Shown here piece after piece: positions 1 to 8,260 of a stretch of DNA of 64,000 nt (its first letter is position 1; each line of letters begins with the position of its first letter). Where the stretch lies: positions 1,550,001 through 1,614,000 of the forward strand of contig NZ_CP126269.1 of assembly GCF_003234445.2 (NCBI RefSeq). The letters are read 5' to 3'. The DNA comes from Curtobacterium sp. MCLR17_036. GTDB lineage: Bacteria > Actinomycetota > Actinomycetes > Actinomycetales > Microbacteriaceae. Under the pieces are notes generated by a model. That model did not search any database, was not told the origin of the DNA, and saw only the letters and a program-made list of their open reading frames with translations. The position numbers were made by a program, and so were the translations under genes.

Positions 1-57
1 CTTCGTGAGCAGAAGATGTCGGGTGGGGGCCGTCGACCCGACATCTTCTGCTCACCG
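1..57. repeat. Intergenic palindrome, family A copy 1
   Basis: A perfect 19-base inverted repeat: left arm GTGAGCAGAAGATGTCGGG at 5-23, a 13-base loop at 24-36, and the exact complement at 37-55. The same architecture (19-base arms, 13-base loop, outer GTGAGCAG) recurs five times at 28636-29263. No T-tract follows on either strand, so it does not look like a simple intrinsic terminator. It lies beyond the terminator of the DUF3043 gene. Confidence 0.85.
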
Positions 58-129
58 GATGCCGCACGCGGCCCGCGACGCCCGCACCGGATGCCGCACA
101 TGCCACGCGACGCCCACCCCCATGAACGA

Positions 130-164
130 CGAAGCGCCTCCCGGGCCGGCCGGGAGGCGCTTCG
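130..164. terminator. Terminator hairpin of the DUF3043 gene
   Basis: A 15-base-pair perfect stem (130-144 with 150-164, arm CGAAGCGCCTCCCGG) with a 5-base loop lies 9 bases past the stop of the minus-strand DUF3043 gene. On the minus strand it reads as a GC-rich terminator hairpin without a clear T-tract, as is usual in actinobacteria. The stem core GCCTCCCGG resembles other terminators in the window. Confidence 0.7.
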
Positions 165-172
165 CGACGTCG

Positions 173-748
173 TCAGAGCGTGGGGTAGTCGCCCCGCTTG
201 ACCTGCGGCTTCGGCAGGCGCAGGAAGCGCAGCTGCCACGTGCGGGTCAGGATGTAGAGGAACGTGCCGCGCTGCACCTCGCCGAACTTCGACGCGAGCT
301 TGCGGCGAATCGAGAGCCACAGCACCACGCAGTCGAGCACGAACAGCGCCACGAACGCCCAGACGAGCAGCAGCGAGTAGGACGCCAGGGGCGTCTGCGC
401 CGCGGCGAACCCGACGATCAGGAAGAGCACGAGCACCGGCATCATGATCTCGCCGAGGTTCCAGCGCGCGTCGATCCAGTTGCGCAGGAAGCGACGCTGG
501 TCACCGCGGTCCTTCGCGGGCAGGTAGCGCTCCTCGCCGTTGGCCATGCCGACCCGGGCGCGCTCGCGCTCCGAGTTGAGGCGCGCGCGGGCGGCCTTCT
601 TGTCGACCGGCGTGTTGCCGACCAGGGGGCGGCGGTTCGCGGCCTCACGCTCGCGGCGGGACGGCGTCGGCCGACCCTTGCCCTGCTCGAGGAGCTCGCC
701 CTCGGACGGGTTCACGGTCGTGTTGGTCTTGGGGGCTGCCTTCGCCAC
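173..748 (-). CDS. DUF3043 domain membrane protein
   Basis: A 191-residue protein of unknown function, recognised as the actinobacterial DUF3043 family. The N-terminal half (about 1-95) is charged and rich in Arg, Lys and Glu and should be cytoplasmic. Two closely spaced hydrophobic segments follow at about 101-118 and 124-145, then a basic tail ending KRGDYPTL. The start is a GTG at 746-748, placed 6 bases after TAGGAA on the minus strand with no Shine-Dalgarno sequence, which suggests a leaderless transcript. It is divergent from the M20 peptidase gene with a 53-base gap. The family is commonly found near the cytochrome oxidase genes of actinobacteria. No biochemical role can be assigned. 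Confidence 0.85.
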   Translation of the reverse strand: MAKAAPKTNTTVNPSEGELLEQGKGRPTPSRREREAANRRPLVGNTPVDKKAARARLNSERERARVGMANGEERYLPAKDRGDQRRFLRNWIDARWNLGEIMMPVLVLFLIVGFAAAQTPLASYSLLLVWAFVALFVLDCVVLWLSIRRKLASKFGEVQRGTFLYILTRTWQLRFLRLPKPQVKRGDYPTL

Positions 749-801
749 GGTGCGTTCCTAACGGCGGTGTGCGTGCTGGATCGTCCTCTAGATTACCGGG
801 C

Positions 802-2247
802 ATGACCGACACCCAACAGCACAGCTCCGCGACCGACCCCGCGCTCCTCGACGCCCTGCGCGAACAGGTGCACGGCGCACTGCCCGTGACGATCGCCGAC
901 CTGTCCGCACTGGTGCGGCTGCCGTCGGTCTCGTGGTCGGCGTTCGACCCGGCGAACGTGCAGGCGAGCGCCGCAGCCGTCGCGGACCTCGCGCGGTCGA
1001 CGGGCGTCTTCGCGGACGACGCGGTGCGCATCGTCCGCTCGGCCGTCGACGGCTCGACGGCGGACGCCGAGGCCTCCGGTGCGGAGCTCGGCCAGCCCGC
1101 GGTCCTCGCGGTGCGGCCGGCGCGGAACGGCAAGCCCACGGTGATGCTCTACGCGCACCACGACGTGCAGCCCCAGGGCGACGACGCGCTGTGGGAGACG
1201 CCGCCGTTCGAGCCGACCCTGCGCGGCGACCGCCTGTACGGGCGCGGCGCCTCGGACGACAAGGCCGGCGTGATGACGCACGTGGCGGCGCTCCGGGCCC
1301 TGCACGCGCAGTTCGGCGACGACCTCGACCTCGGCGTCGTGCTCTTCGTCGAGGGTGAGGAGGAGTTCGGGTCCCGGTCGTTCCGCACGTTCCTGCGTGA
1401 GCAGAAGGAGCACCTCGCCGCCGACGTCATCGTCGTGGCGGACAGCGACAACTGGTCGGTCGACGTCCCGTCGATCACGGTCTCGCTCCGCGGCAACGTG
1501 ACCTTCAAGCTGACCCTCACCACCCTCGAGCACGCGAGCCACAGCGGCATGTTCGGGGGAGCGGCTCCGGACGCCATGATCCCGATGGTCCGCCTGCTCG
1601 CCTCGCTGCACGACGACGACGGCTCGGTGGCCGTCGAGGGGCTCACCTCGTACCAGGCGGACGTCCCGTCGCGCACCGACGACCAGCTCGCCGTCGACGC
1701 TGCCCTGGTGGCGGGCGTCCGGCCGATCGGCACCGGCGAGGTCCTGTCCCGCATGTGGTTCCAGCCGTCGATCACGGTGACGGGCATGGACGTGCCGAGC
1801 GTCGCGAACGCCTCGAACACGCTCCTGCCGACGGTGTCGGCCCGCGTCTCCGTGCGCGTGGCGCCCGGTCAGTCGGCCACCGACGCCCACGCCGCCGTCG
1901 AGCGGCACCTGCGCGAGCACGTCCCGTTCGGTGCGCGGCTCGAGATCAGCGAGCCGGACGCCGGTGACGGCTTCCTCGTCGACACGGCCGGGTGGGCCGT
2001 CCAGGAGGCCCGGGTCGCCATGCAGGAGGGCTGGGGTGCCGAGGCGGTCGAGCAGGGCATCGGCGGCTCGATCCCGTTCGTCTCGGACCTGGCGGCGGAG
2101 TTCCCCGAGGCCCAGATCCTGGTCACCGGTGTGGAGGACCCGGACACCCGTGCGCACAGCCCGAACGAGTCCCAGCACCTCGGCGTGCTGCACCGCGCGA
2201 TCGCGTCCGAGGCGATCCTGCTCGCCAGGCTCGCGACGCGCAGCTGA
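802..2247 (+). CDS. M20 family dipeptidase (metallopeptidase)
   Basis: 481 residues, the usual length for M20 peptidases of the dipeptidase/CNDP type, which hydrolyse dipeptides with two zinc ions in the cytoplasm. The metal site is visible: H119 and D121 in the segment YAHHDVQP, the bridging Asp in GRGASDDKAG (near residue 153), and the general-base glutamate in EGEEEFGS (near 188). A dimerisation (lid) insertion follows at about 230-340. The ATG at 802 was chosen over an upstream in-frame start because TAGATT (789-794) lies 7 bases before it, fitting a leaderless promoter. The natural substrate cannot be read from sequence. Confidence 0.9.
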   Translation: MTDTQQHSSATDPALLDALREQVHGALPVTIADLSALVRLPSVSWSAFDPANVQASAAAVADLARSTGVFADDAVRIVRSAVDGSTADAEASGAELGQPAVLAVRPARNGKPTVMLYAHHDVQPQGDDALWETPPFEPTLRGDRLYGRGASDDKAGVMTHVAALRALHAQFGDDLDLGVVLFVEGEEEFGSRSFRTFLREQKEHLAADVIVVADSDNWSVDVPSITVSLRGNVTFKLTLTTLEHASHSGMFGGAAPDAMIPMVRLLASLHDDDGSVAVEGLTSYQADVPSRTDDQLAVDAALVAGVRPIGTGEVLSRMWFQPSITVTGMDVPSVANASNTLLPTVSARVSVRVAPGQSATDAHAAVERHLREHVPFGARLEISEPDAGDGFLVDTAGWAVQEARVAMQEGWGAEAVEQGIGGSIPFVSDLAAEFPEAQILVTGVEDPDTRAHSPNESQHLGVLHRAIASEAILLARLATRS

Positions 2248-2254
2248 CGGTGCT

Positions 2255-2260
2255 TACAAT
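2255..2260 (+). promoter_or_regulatory. -10 box TACAAT of the erpA-like gene
   Basis: TACAAT at 2255-2260, close to the TATAAT consensus, lies 45 bases before the ATG at 2306, with GGAGGGAG at about 2291-2298 as ribosome binding site. No clear -35 box is seen. The peptidase gene stops at 2247, so the Fe-S carrier gene probably has its own promoter. Confidence 0.6.
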
Positions 2261-2305
2261 CGACGCCAGGCGCGGTGAACCGCACCGCCCGGAGGGAGAC
2301 GCGCG

Positions 2306-2677
2306 ATGAGCGACACCATCACCCCTGACGCACCGGCGACCGAGGCACCGTCGCACGGCGTGCTCCTGAGCGACGCCGCGGCCGGCAAGGTGGCGAGCCT
2401 CCTCGAGCAGGAGGGCCGCGACGACCTGCGCCTGCGTCTCGCCGTGCAGCCCGGTGGTTGCTCGGGCCTGATCTACCAGCTCTACTTCGACGAGCGCCTG
2501 CTCGACGGGGACACGACCGCCGAGTTCGACGGGGTCGAGGTCGTCGTCGACAAGATGAGCGTCCCGTACCTCGCCGGCGCGACGATCGACTTCGAGGACA
2601 CGATCCAGAAGCAGGGCTTCACGATCGACAACCCCAACGCGCAGGGCAGCTGCGCGTGCGGTGACAGCTTCCACTGA
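2306..2677 (+). CDS. erpA: Iron-sulfur cluster insertion protein (ErpA/HesB-IscA family)
   Basis: 123 residues. A-type carriers receive Fe-S clusters from the SUF scaffold and pass them to apo-proteins. The three conserved cysteines are present: one in GGCSGL (about residue 52) and a C-terminal Cys-x-Cys in GSCACGDSF (about 117-119). An N-terminal extension of about 18 residues precedes the domain. A strong ribosome binding site (GGAGGGAG) precedes the ATG. It sits just upstream of the cytochrome oxidase genes, as in many actinobacteria, and a strong terminator separates the two units. The symbol erpA is by family; IscA-type naming would also be defensible. Confidence 0.9.
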   Translation: MSDTITPDAPATEAPSHGVLLSDAAAGKVASLLEQEGRDDLRLRLAVQPGGCSGLIYQLYFDERLLDGDTTAEFDGVEVVVDKMSVPYLAGATIDFEDTIQKQGFTIDNPNAQGSCACGDSFH

Positions 2678-2694
2678 TCACCCCGGACCCGACA

Positions 2695-2740
2695 CGCGAG
2701 CGGGGAACGGCCGTCACGGTCGTTCCCCGCTCGCGTTTCG
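2695..2740 (+). terminator. Intrinsic terminator of erpA
   Basis: A 15-bp perfect stem (arm CGCGAGCGGGGAACG at 2695-2709, partner 2721-2735). The 11-base interior can extend the stem by a G-U and three G-C pairs. TTTCG follows. It begins 18 bases past the stop codon. Confidence 0.85.
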
Positions 2741-2943
2741 TCGTCCGGAGGACACTCCGGGCGCGCGCGGGAACGGGGGAGTGGCGGGCCGCGGGAGTGC
2801 GGATCGCGGCGAGGAGCGTGTCGGGTGTGCGCGAGCGGTGGCGAGCTGCGAGTAAGCTAGGAGTGTTCCAATCAGGCTGGGAGCCCCGCTGTCGCACCGT
2901 CGACCGGCTCGCTCCCGGGCTCACGTTCTTCCGAGAGGTAACA
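2741..2943 (+). promoter_or_regulatory. ctaC upstream region with candidate -10 box
   Basis: About 200 bases of non-coding DNA. TAAGCT at 2853-2858 is a plausible -10 hexamer for the cta operon. GAGAGG at 2933-2938 is the ribosome binding site and decides the GTG start at 2944. No operator-like inverted repeat was seen. Confidence 0.4.
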
Positions 2944-3846
2944 GTGCGTTCGAATCGCCGTATACGTTGGGCGGCCGTCCCGGTGGCCGTCGGTCTGGTC
3001 ATCGCACTGGCTGGCTGCTCGCAGCAGCAGCTGAACGGATGGCTCCCCGGCACCGAGGGCAAGACGGACGTCACGAACCACACGAGCCGTGTCGTCGGCC
3101 TGTGGACCACGAGCTGGGTCGTCCTGCTCGCCGTGGGTCTCATCGTCTGGGGGCTCATCATCTGGGCCGCCATCGTGTACCGCCGCCGGAAGGGCCAGAC
3201 CGGCCTGCCCGTGCAGATGCGCTACAACATGCCGCTCGAGATCTTCTACACGATCGTGCCGCTCATCCTCGTGCTCGGCTTCTTCGCCTTCACCGCGAAG
3301 GACCAGGCCGCCATCGAGAAGCCGTTCGAGAAGCCGGACGCCACGGTCCACGTGTACGGCAAGCGCTGGGCGTGGGACTTCAACTACATCGACAAGCAGA
3401 ACCCCGAGGACAGCGTCTACTACCAGGGCATCCAGGCCCAGGAAGAAGAAGACGGCAAGGGCGCGATCGACGAGTCGCAGCTGCCGACCCTCTACCTGCC
3501 GAAGGGCAAGAAGGTCGCGATCGAGCTGTCCTCGCGCGACGTCGACCACTCCTTCTGGGTCATCGACTTCCTCTACAAGAAGGACATGCTCCCCGGCAAG
3601 ACGAACTGGGAGTACTTCATCCCGACCAAGGAGGGCACCTACCAGGGCAAGTGCGCCGAGCTCTGCGGCGAGTACCACTCCCTGATGCTCTTCCAGGTCA
3701 AGGTCGTGTCGCCGGCCGAGTACGACGCCTACCTCGAGACCCTGCGTGATCAGGGCAAGGTCGGGCTGCTCGGCAACGAGTACAACACCAACACGAACGA
3801 ACCGAACAACAAGGCGCCGGTCGAGGCGTCCGCCGAGAACAAGTAG
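2944..3846 (+). CDS. ctaC: Cytochrome c oxidase subunit II, lipoprotein
   Basis: 300 residues. Subunit II of the aa3-type oxidase carries the CuA centre that accepts electrons on the outer membrane face. A lipobox LAGC gives a lipidated Cys25 after a basic N-terminus. Two transmembrane helices lie at about 57-79 and 99-117. The CuA ligands are complete: H202 (DVDHSFW), C237 and C241 with E239 between, H245 and M248 ([12 protein letters not shown]). The GTG at 2944 is preferred over a longer frame because only it puts the signal peptide at the N-terminus and has GAGAGG 5 bases upstream. First gene of ctaC-ctaD-ctaF, with 11 bases to ctaD. Confidence 0.95.
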   Translation: MRSNRRIRWAAVPVAVGLVIALAGCSQQQLNGWLPGTEGKTDVTNHTSRVVGLWTTSWVVLLAVGLIVWGLIIWAAIVYRRRKGQTGLPVQMRYNMPLEIFYTIVPLILVLGFFAFTAKDQAAIEKPFEKPDATVHVYGKRWAWDFNYIDKQNPEDSVYYQGIQAQEEEDGKGAIDESQLPTLYLPKGKKVAIELSSRDVDHSFWVIDFLYKKDMLPGKTNWEYFIPTKEGTYQGKCAELCGEYHSLMLFQVKVVSPAEYDAYLETLRDQGKVGLLGNEYNTNTNEPNNKAPVEASAENK

Positions 3847-3857
3847 GGGCCCGTCAG

Positions 3858-5594
3858 ATGACAACGTCACTCGTCGGCCGACCGACCCAGACCTCGACGC
3901 CGGACTTCCAGGCGTCGAAGGTCGGGCGGAAGGGCAACATCATCGTCCGGTGGATCACCTCCACCGACCACAAGACCATCGGGTACATGTACCTGATCGC
4001 CTCGTTCGTCTTCTTCCTGCTCGCCGGCATCATGGCGCTGGTCATCCGTGCCCAGCTCTTCGAGCCCGGCCTGCACGTGGTCGCGACGAAGGAGCAGTAC
4101 AACCAGCTCTTCACGATGCACGGCACGATCATGCTGCTGATGTTCGCGACGCCGCTGTTCTCGGGCTTCGCGAACGCGATCATGCCGCTGCAGATCGGTG
4201 CCCCCGACGTCGCCTTCCCGCGACTCAACGGCTTCGCCTTCTGGCTCTACCTGTTCGGTTCGCTCATCGCGGTCGGCGGCTTCCTCACCCCGCAGGGCGC
4301 CGCGTCCTTCGGTTGGTTCGCCTACGCGCCACTGAGCGACACGACGTTCACACCAGGGCTCGGCGGCACGCTCTGGGTCTTCGGCCTCGGCATGACCGGC
4401 TTCTCGACGATCCTCGGCGCGGTGAACTTCATCACCACGATCATCACGATGCGTGCCCCGGGTCTGACCATGTTCCGCATGTCGATCTTCACGTGGAACA
4501 CCCTCGTGACGGCGCTGCTCGTCCTGATGGCCTTCCCGGTCCTCGCGACCGCGCTGTTCGGCCTCGGCCTCGACCGCGTGTTCGACGCGCAGATCTTCAA
4601 CCCGGCCAACGGCGGCGCCCTGCTCTGGCAGCACCTCTTCTGGTTCTTCGGGCACCCCGAGGTCTACATCATCGCGCTGCCGTTCTTCGGCATCGTCTCC
4701 GAGGTCTTCCCGGTGTTCAGCCGCAAGCCGATCTTCGGGTACAAGACCCTCGTCTACGCGACCATCTCCATCGCGGCGCTGTCCGTCACGGTGTGGGCGC
4801 ACCACATGTACGTCACCGGTGGCGTGCTGCTCCCGTGGTTCTCGCTCATGACGATGCTCATCGCGGTCCCGACCGGCGTGAAGATCTTCAACTGGGTCGG
4901 CACCATGTGGCGCGGTTCGGTCACCTTCGAGACGCCGCTGCTCTGGGCCCTCGGCTTCCTGATCACCTTCACCTTCGGTGGTCTGACCGGCGTCATCCTG
5001 GCGTCGCCGCCGCTCGACTTCCACGTGTCCGACTCGTACTTCGTCGTCGCGCACTTCCACTACGTGGTCTTCGGCACCGTCGTGTTCGCGATGTTCTCCG
5101 GCTTCTACTTCTGGTGGCCGAAGTGGACGGGCAAGATGCTCAACGAGCGCCTCGGCAAGATCCACTTCTGGCTCCTGTTCATCGGCTTCCACACGACGTT
5201 CCTCATCCAGCACTGGCTGGGCGTCATCGGCATGCCGCGTCGCTACGCGACGTACCTGCCGAACGACGGCTTCACCTGGATGAACCAGCTGTCGACGATC
5301 GGCTCGATGATCCTCGCGGTCTCGTTCCTGCCGTTCATCTTCAACGTCTACGTGACCGCCCGGAACGCTCCGAAGGTGGCCGTGAACGACCCGTGGGGCT
5401 ACGGCCGCTCGCTCGAGTGGGCGACCTCCTGCCCGCCGCCCCGCCACAACTTCACGTCGATCCCGCGCATCCGTTCGGAGTCCCCGGCGTTCGACCTGAA
5501 CCACCCGGAGGCAGGTGTGCCGATCGGTGTCGGTCCGGCCAAGGACGCCCCGGATGCCCCGACCTACGACGCCGCGAAGGGCGAGGTGAAGTAA
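3858..5594 (+). CDS. ctaD: Cytochrome c oxidase subunit I
   Basis: 578 residues with about 12 transmembrane helices. This is the catalytic subunit of the aa3 oxidase, reducing oxygen to water and pumping protons. The cross-linked H266-Y270 pair is in HPEVY, the other CuB histidines are H315-H316 in HHMYVTGG, and the heme pair H399 and H401 is in [14 protein letters not shown] is typical of proton-pumping A-type oxidases. The C-terminal tail of about 50 residues is hydrophilic and rich in proline, a common actinobacterial extension. It lies 11 bases after ctaC and 4 bases before ctaF. Confidence 0.97.
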   Translation: MTTSLVGRPTQTSTPDFQASKVGRKGNIIVRWITSTDHKTIGYMYLIASFVFFLLAGIMALVIRAQLFEPGLHVVATKEQYNQLFTMHGTIMLLMFATPLFSGFANAIMPLQIGAPDVAFPRLNGFAFWLYLFGSLIAVGGFLTPQGAASFGWFAYAPLSDTTFTPGLGGTLWVFGLGMTGFSTILGAVNFITTIITMRAPGLTMFRMSIFTWNTLVTALLVLMAFPVLATALFGLGLDRVFDAQIFNPANGGALLWQHLFWFFGHPEVYIIALPFFGIVSEVFPVFSRKPIFGYKTLVYATISIAALSVTVWAHHMYVTGGVLLPWFSLMTMLIAVPTGVKIFNWVGTMWRGSVTFETPLLWALGFLITFTFGGLTGVILASPPLDFHVSDSYFVVAHFHYVVFGTVVFAMFSGFYFWWPKWTGKMLNERLGKIHFWLLFIGFHTTFLIQHWLGVIGMPRRYATYLPNDGFTWMNQLSTIGSMILAVSFLPFIFNVYVTARNAPKVAVNDPWGYGRSLEWATSCPPPRHNFTSIPRIRSESPAFDLNHPEAGVPIGVGPAKDAPDAPTYDAAKGEVK

Positions 5595-5598
5595 GGCG

Positions 5599-6015
5599 AT
5601 GCGCGCCAACACCAACCTGTTCTGGATCCTCTTCGGGTTCTTCATCCTGGCGGACGCCGCCTACACGATCTGGGCGATGCTCTACTACGGTCGCCCGGAA
5701 TGGGTCGGCACCGTCGCGATCGGCCTCACCGGCATCATGTCGGCGTTCATCGCCTTCTACCTCGGCAGGGTCATGTCGTCGCAGGGCGGCGTCCTGCCGG
5801 AGGACCGCCCCGACGCGAACATCGAGGACGGCGACGCCGAGCTCGGGCACTTCAGCCCCTGGTCGTGGTGGCCCATCCTGCTGGCCGCCGCGGTCGGCGT
5901 CTGCTTCCTCGGCGTCGCCGCCGGGCTCTGGATCGTGCCGATCGGCCTCGTCCTCGTGACGGTGACCCTCGTTGGCTGGGTCTTCGAGTACTACCGCGGC
6001 AACTTCGGGCACTGA
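5599..6015 (+). CDS. ctaF: Cytochrome c oxidase subunit IV (actinobacterial type)
   Basis: 138 residues with four predicted helices (about 6-28, 36-55, 91-111 and 113-131), matching the small actinobacterial subunit IV that packs against subunit I. It follows ctaD by 4 bases and ends the operon before a hairpin. Identification rests on size, helix pattern and position. The subunit III gene (ctaE) is not in this window; in actinobacteria it usually lies with the bc1 genes elsewhere. Confidence 0.92.
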   Translation: MRANTNLFWILFGFFILADAAYTIWAMLYYGRPEWVGTVAIGLTGIMSAFIAFYLGRVMSSQGGVLPEDRPDANIEDGDAELGHFSPWSWWPILLAAAVGVCFLGVAAGLWIVPIGLVLVTVTLVGWVFEYYRGNFGH

Positions 6016-6042
6016 CCCCGCGCTGCAGCGCACCTGACACCC

Positions 6043-6070
6043 TCGGGCGGCACCTTCCGGTGCCGCCCGA
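6043..6070 (+). terminator. Terminator of ctaCDF
   Basis: A 12-bp perfect stem TCGGGCGGCACC (6043-6054) pairs with 6059-6070 around a TTCC tetraloop, 27 bases after the ctaF stop. No T-tract. Confidence 0.8.
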
Positions 6071-6183
6071 GTCGTGTCCGGGGTGCGTCGCGGCGACGAC
6101 CTCCGGTCCGATCCGGAACAAAGCGGCCCGCCCGGGGCTTGACTGGAACGGACCTCCAACCACAGCGAAAGGAGTCACCTCAG

Positions 6184-7557
6184 GTGACTGACAAGCGCAC
6201 CCTCATCATCTTCGGCGCGACGGGCGACCTCGCCTCCCGCCTGCTGCTGCCGGGCCTCGGCACGTTCCTGCAGAGCGGTCGAGCGGTTCCCGTCCAGCTC
6301 ATCGGCACGGGCCGCAGCGCCCGCAGCGAGGAGCAGTGGAAGGACGTCGTCACGAAGTCCTTCGCGTCGCAGGACGTCAAGGGCTCGGAGGTCGACGCGA
6401 CCCTCGAGTCGACGAGCTTCATCCAGGGCGACCCCACCGACCCGGAGCACCTCAAGGCGCTGCTCGACGCCGCCGACGCCGAGCCCATCCTCTACTTCGC
6501 GCTCCCGCCGCAGATTGCCTCCGACATCTGCGAGGCACTGCAGCAGGTCGAGCTCCCCGAGGGCACGACCCTGGCGTTCGAGAAGCCCTTCGGCACCGAC
6601 GTCGACAGCGCCCGCGCCCTCAACGAGACGGTGCTGAAGCTCGTCCCCGAGGAGCGCGTGCACCGCACCGACCACTTCCTCGGTCGCACCACGGTCCTCA
6701 ACATCATCGGTCTGCGCTTCGCGAACCGCCTGCTCGAGCCGATCTGGAACGCCGAGAACATCGAGAAGGTCGACGTCTTCTACGACGAGACCCTCGGCCT
6801 CGAGAACCGCGCCCAGTACTACGACGAGGCCGGCGCGATGGTCGACATGATCCAGTCGCACCTGCTGCAGATCCTCGGTCTCGTCACGATGGACGCCCCG
6901 GCCGCGATCGACGCCGTCGAGTTCCGCTCCTCGCTCGCACGTGCCCTCCGCTCCACCCGCCTGAAGGGCGACGACGCGAAGGTCGCCTCCCGCCGTGCGG
7001 TGTACACCGCCGGCACGATCGACGGCAAGGACCTGCCCTCGTACCAGCAGGAGGACGGCGTCGACCCGTCTCGCCAGACGGAGACCCTCGCCGAGATCTC
7101 CGTCGAGGTGGACACCGCCCGCTGGAAGGGCGTCCCCTTCACCCTCCGCTCCGGCAAGGCGCTCGGCGCCAGCCGCAAGGAGGTCCTCATCACCTTCAAG
7201 CCGGTCACCCGCCTGCCCTCCGGTCTCTCCGGTCGGCCGAAGAGCGACACGCTCCGCATCGTCCTCAACCCGGACGAGATCGAGCTCACCGTCTCGGCGA
7301 ACGGCGGCGGCAACCCGTTCGAGATGGGCCAGGTCACCCTGTCGTCGTCCTTCGCGGACGGCGAGCTCACCCCCTACGGCGAGGTCCTCAACGGGATCTT
7401 CCACGACGACCCGCTGCTCTCGATCCGCGGCGACGTGGCCGAGCGCTGCTGGGAGATCGTCGAGCCCGTGGTGAAGGCCTGGAAGGCCGACGAGGTCCCG
7501 CTCGAGGAGTACCGCGCCGGCTCCCGCGGCCCCGCGGACTGGGAGTCGTCGTCCTGA
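6184..7557 (+). CDS. Glucose-6-phosphate dehydrogenase-like protein (divergent paralogue)
   Basis: 457 residues with both G6PDH domains: an N-terminal nucleotide fold (IFGATGDLASR, residues 9-19) and a C-terminal domain. Family enzymes oxidise glucose 6-phosphate with NADP. The catalytic D163-H164 pair is present in RTDHFLGR. The lysine usual in GDLAKR is Ser18, and the lysine of DHYLGKE is Arg168, followed by T instead of E. It stands alone, without the tal, opcA or pgl neighbours of the housekeeping zwf. The GTG at 6184 is chosen because AAAGGAG (6168-6174) precedes it at normal spacing; an in-frame ATG 45 bases upstream has no such site. It could be a true G6PDH or a dehydrogenase with a different substrate. 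Confidence 0.8.
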   Translation: MTDKRTLIIFGATGDLASRLLLPGLGTFLQSGRAVPVQLIGTGRSARSEEQWKDVVTKSFASQDVKGSEVDATLESTSFIQGDPTDPEHLKALLDAADAEPILYFALPPQIASDICEALQQVELPEGTTLAFEKPFGTDVDSARALNETVLKLVPEERVHRTDHFLGRTTVLNIIGLRFANRLLEPIWNAENIEKVDVFYDETLGLENRAQYYDEAGAMVDMIQSHLLQILGLVTMDAPAAIDAVEFRSSLARALRSTRLKGDDAKVASRRAVYTAGTIDGKDLPSYQQEDGVDPSRQTETLAEISVEVDTARWKGVPFTLRSGKALGASRKEVLITFKPVTRLPSGLSGRPKSDTLRIVLNPDEIELTVSANGGGNPFEMGQVTLSSSFADGELTPYGEVLNGIFHDDPLLSIRGDVAERCWEIVEPVVKAWKADEVPLEEYRAGSRGPADWESSS

Positions 7558-7592
7558 CGGACGCGCTCGTCGCGCCCTGAACGGGCGCACCT

Positions 7593-7640
7593 GACGGACG
7601 GGAGGCACGGTGCCGGTCGGTACCGTGCCTCCCGTCCGTC
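7593..7640 (+). terminator. Terminator of the G6PDH-like gene
   Basis: A 19-bp perfect stem (arm GACGGACGGGAGGCACGGT at 7593-7611, partner 7622-7640) with a 10-base loop, 36 bases past the stop. The stem is nearly the same as the terminator at 31011-31054 and related to those at 47707-47754 and 49865-49905. Confidence 0.85.
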
Positions 7641-7689
7641 TGTCGGTGCGTCGCGTCCAGCCAGCGCGGCGTGCGTGCCGCCCGTTGCA

Positions 7690-8230
7690 GGGCCCGGGAA
7701 GCACTTTCGCGCGTGGGTGGCCGGAAGAACCTGCTGCCGACGCGCGGAACGGCTGCCCTCGCGAAGCACTCGCCGCCGATGCACCGCACGCGTTCTGTCC
7801 CATGGCACGTGGTGTGGGAAGCACTTTCGCGCGTAGGTGGCCGGAAGAACCTGCTGCCTTTGCGCGGAACGACCTCCTACACGCGGATCAGCTGCCCACG
7901 CGTAGCACCCTCCACCGATGCCCCTCGCGCGTTCCGTCCATCGCGCGTGACGTAGGAAGCACTCTCGCGCGTAGGTGGCCGGAAGAACCTGCTGCCGACG
8001 CGCGGAACGACCTCCTCCGCGCGTAACGGCTGCCCTCGCGAGCCACACGCCGCCGATGTCCCTCGAGCGTTCCGTCCCATCGCACGTGACGTAGGAAGCA
8101 CTCTCGCGCTTAGGTGGCCGAAAGAACCTGCTGCCTACGCGCGGGACGACCTCCTAGGCGCGGAACGACCTCCCACGCGCGGAACGGCACCCCACGCGCG
8201 GAACTGCACCCCACGCGCGGAACAGCGCCC
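7690..8230. repeat. Family D intergenic repeat array (four long units plus tandem 19-mers)
   Basis: This gap between convergent genes has no credible gene. Four direct repeats start at 7697, 7817, 7955 and 8094 (spacing 120, 138 and 139 bases). Each opens with GGAAGCACTYTCGCGCGT followed by GGTGGCCGGAAGAACCTGCT. Within a unit, CGCGCGTRGG and a downstream complement form an imperfect hairpin with a 13-base loop. The last unit runs into five tandem copies of a 19-base unit at 8134-8228, consensus CCCACGCGCGGAACGGCAC. Three more 19-mers in the same register and the same upstream hairpin occur at 49934-50057. Confidence 0.85.
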
Positions 8231-8260
8231 GGCACCAGCGAAGCCCCAGCCCCGCGCACC

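Noticed and set aside
3867..5645. Long 592-codon open frame on the minus strand opposite ctaD
   Set aside because: It is antisense to a gene with all oxidase ligands. Its composition (Arg/Glu/Asp/His-rich) is the usual shadow of GC-rich coding DNA.
6139..6183. Upstream ATG start for the G6PDH-like gene
   Set aside because: It would put the strong AAAGGAG site inside the coding region and add 15 residues before the family N-terminus.
7690..8230. CRISPR array
   Set aside because: The 19-base units are contiguous with no spacers, and the longer repeats differ in spacing. No cas genes in the window.
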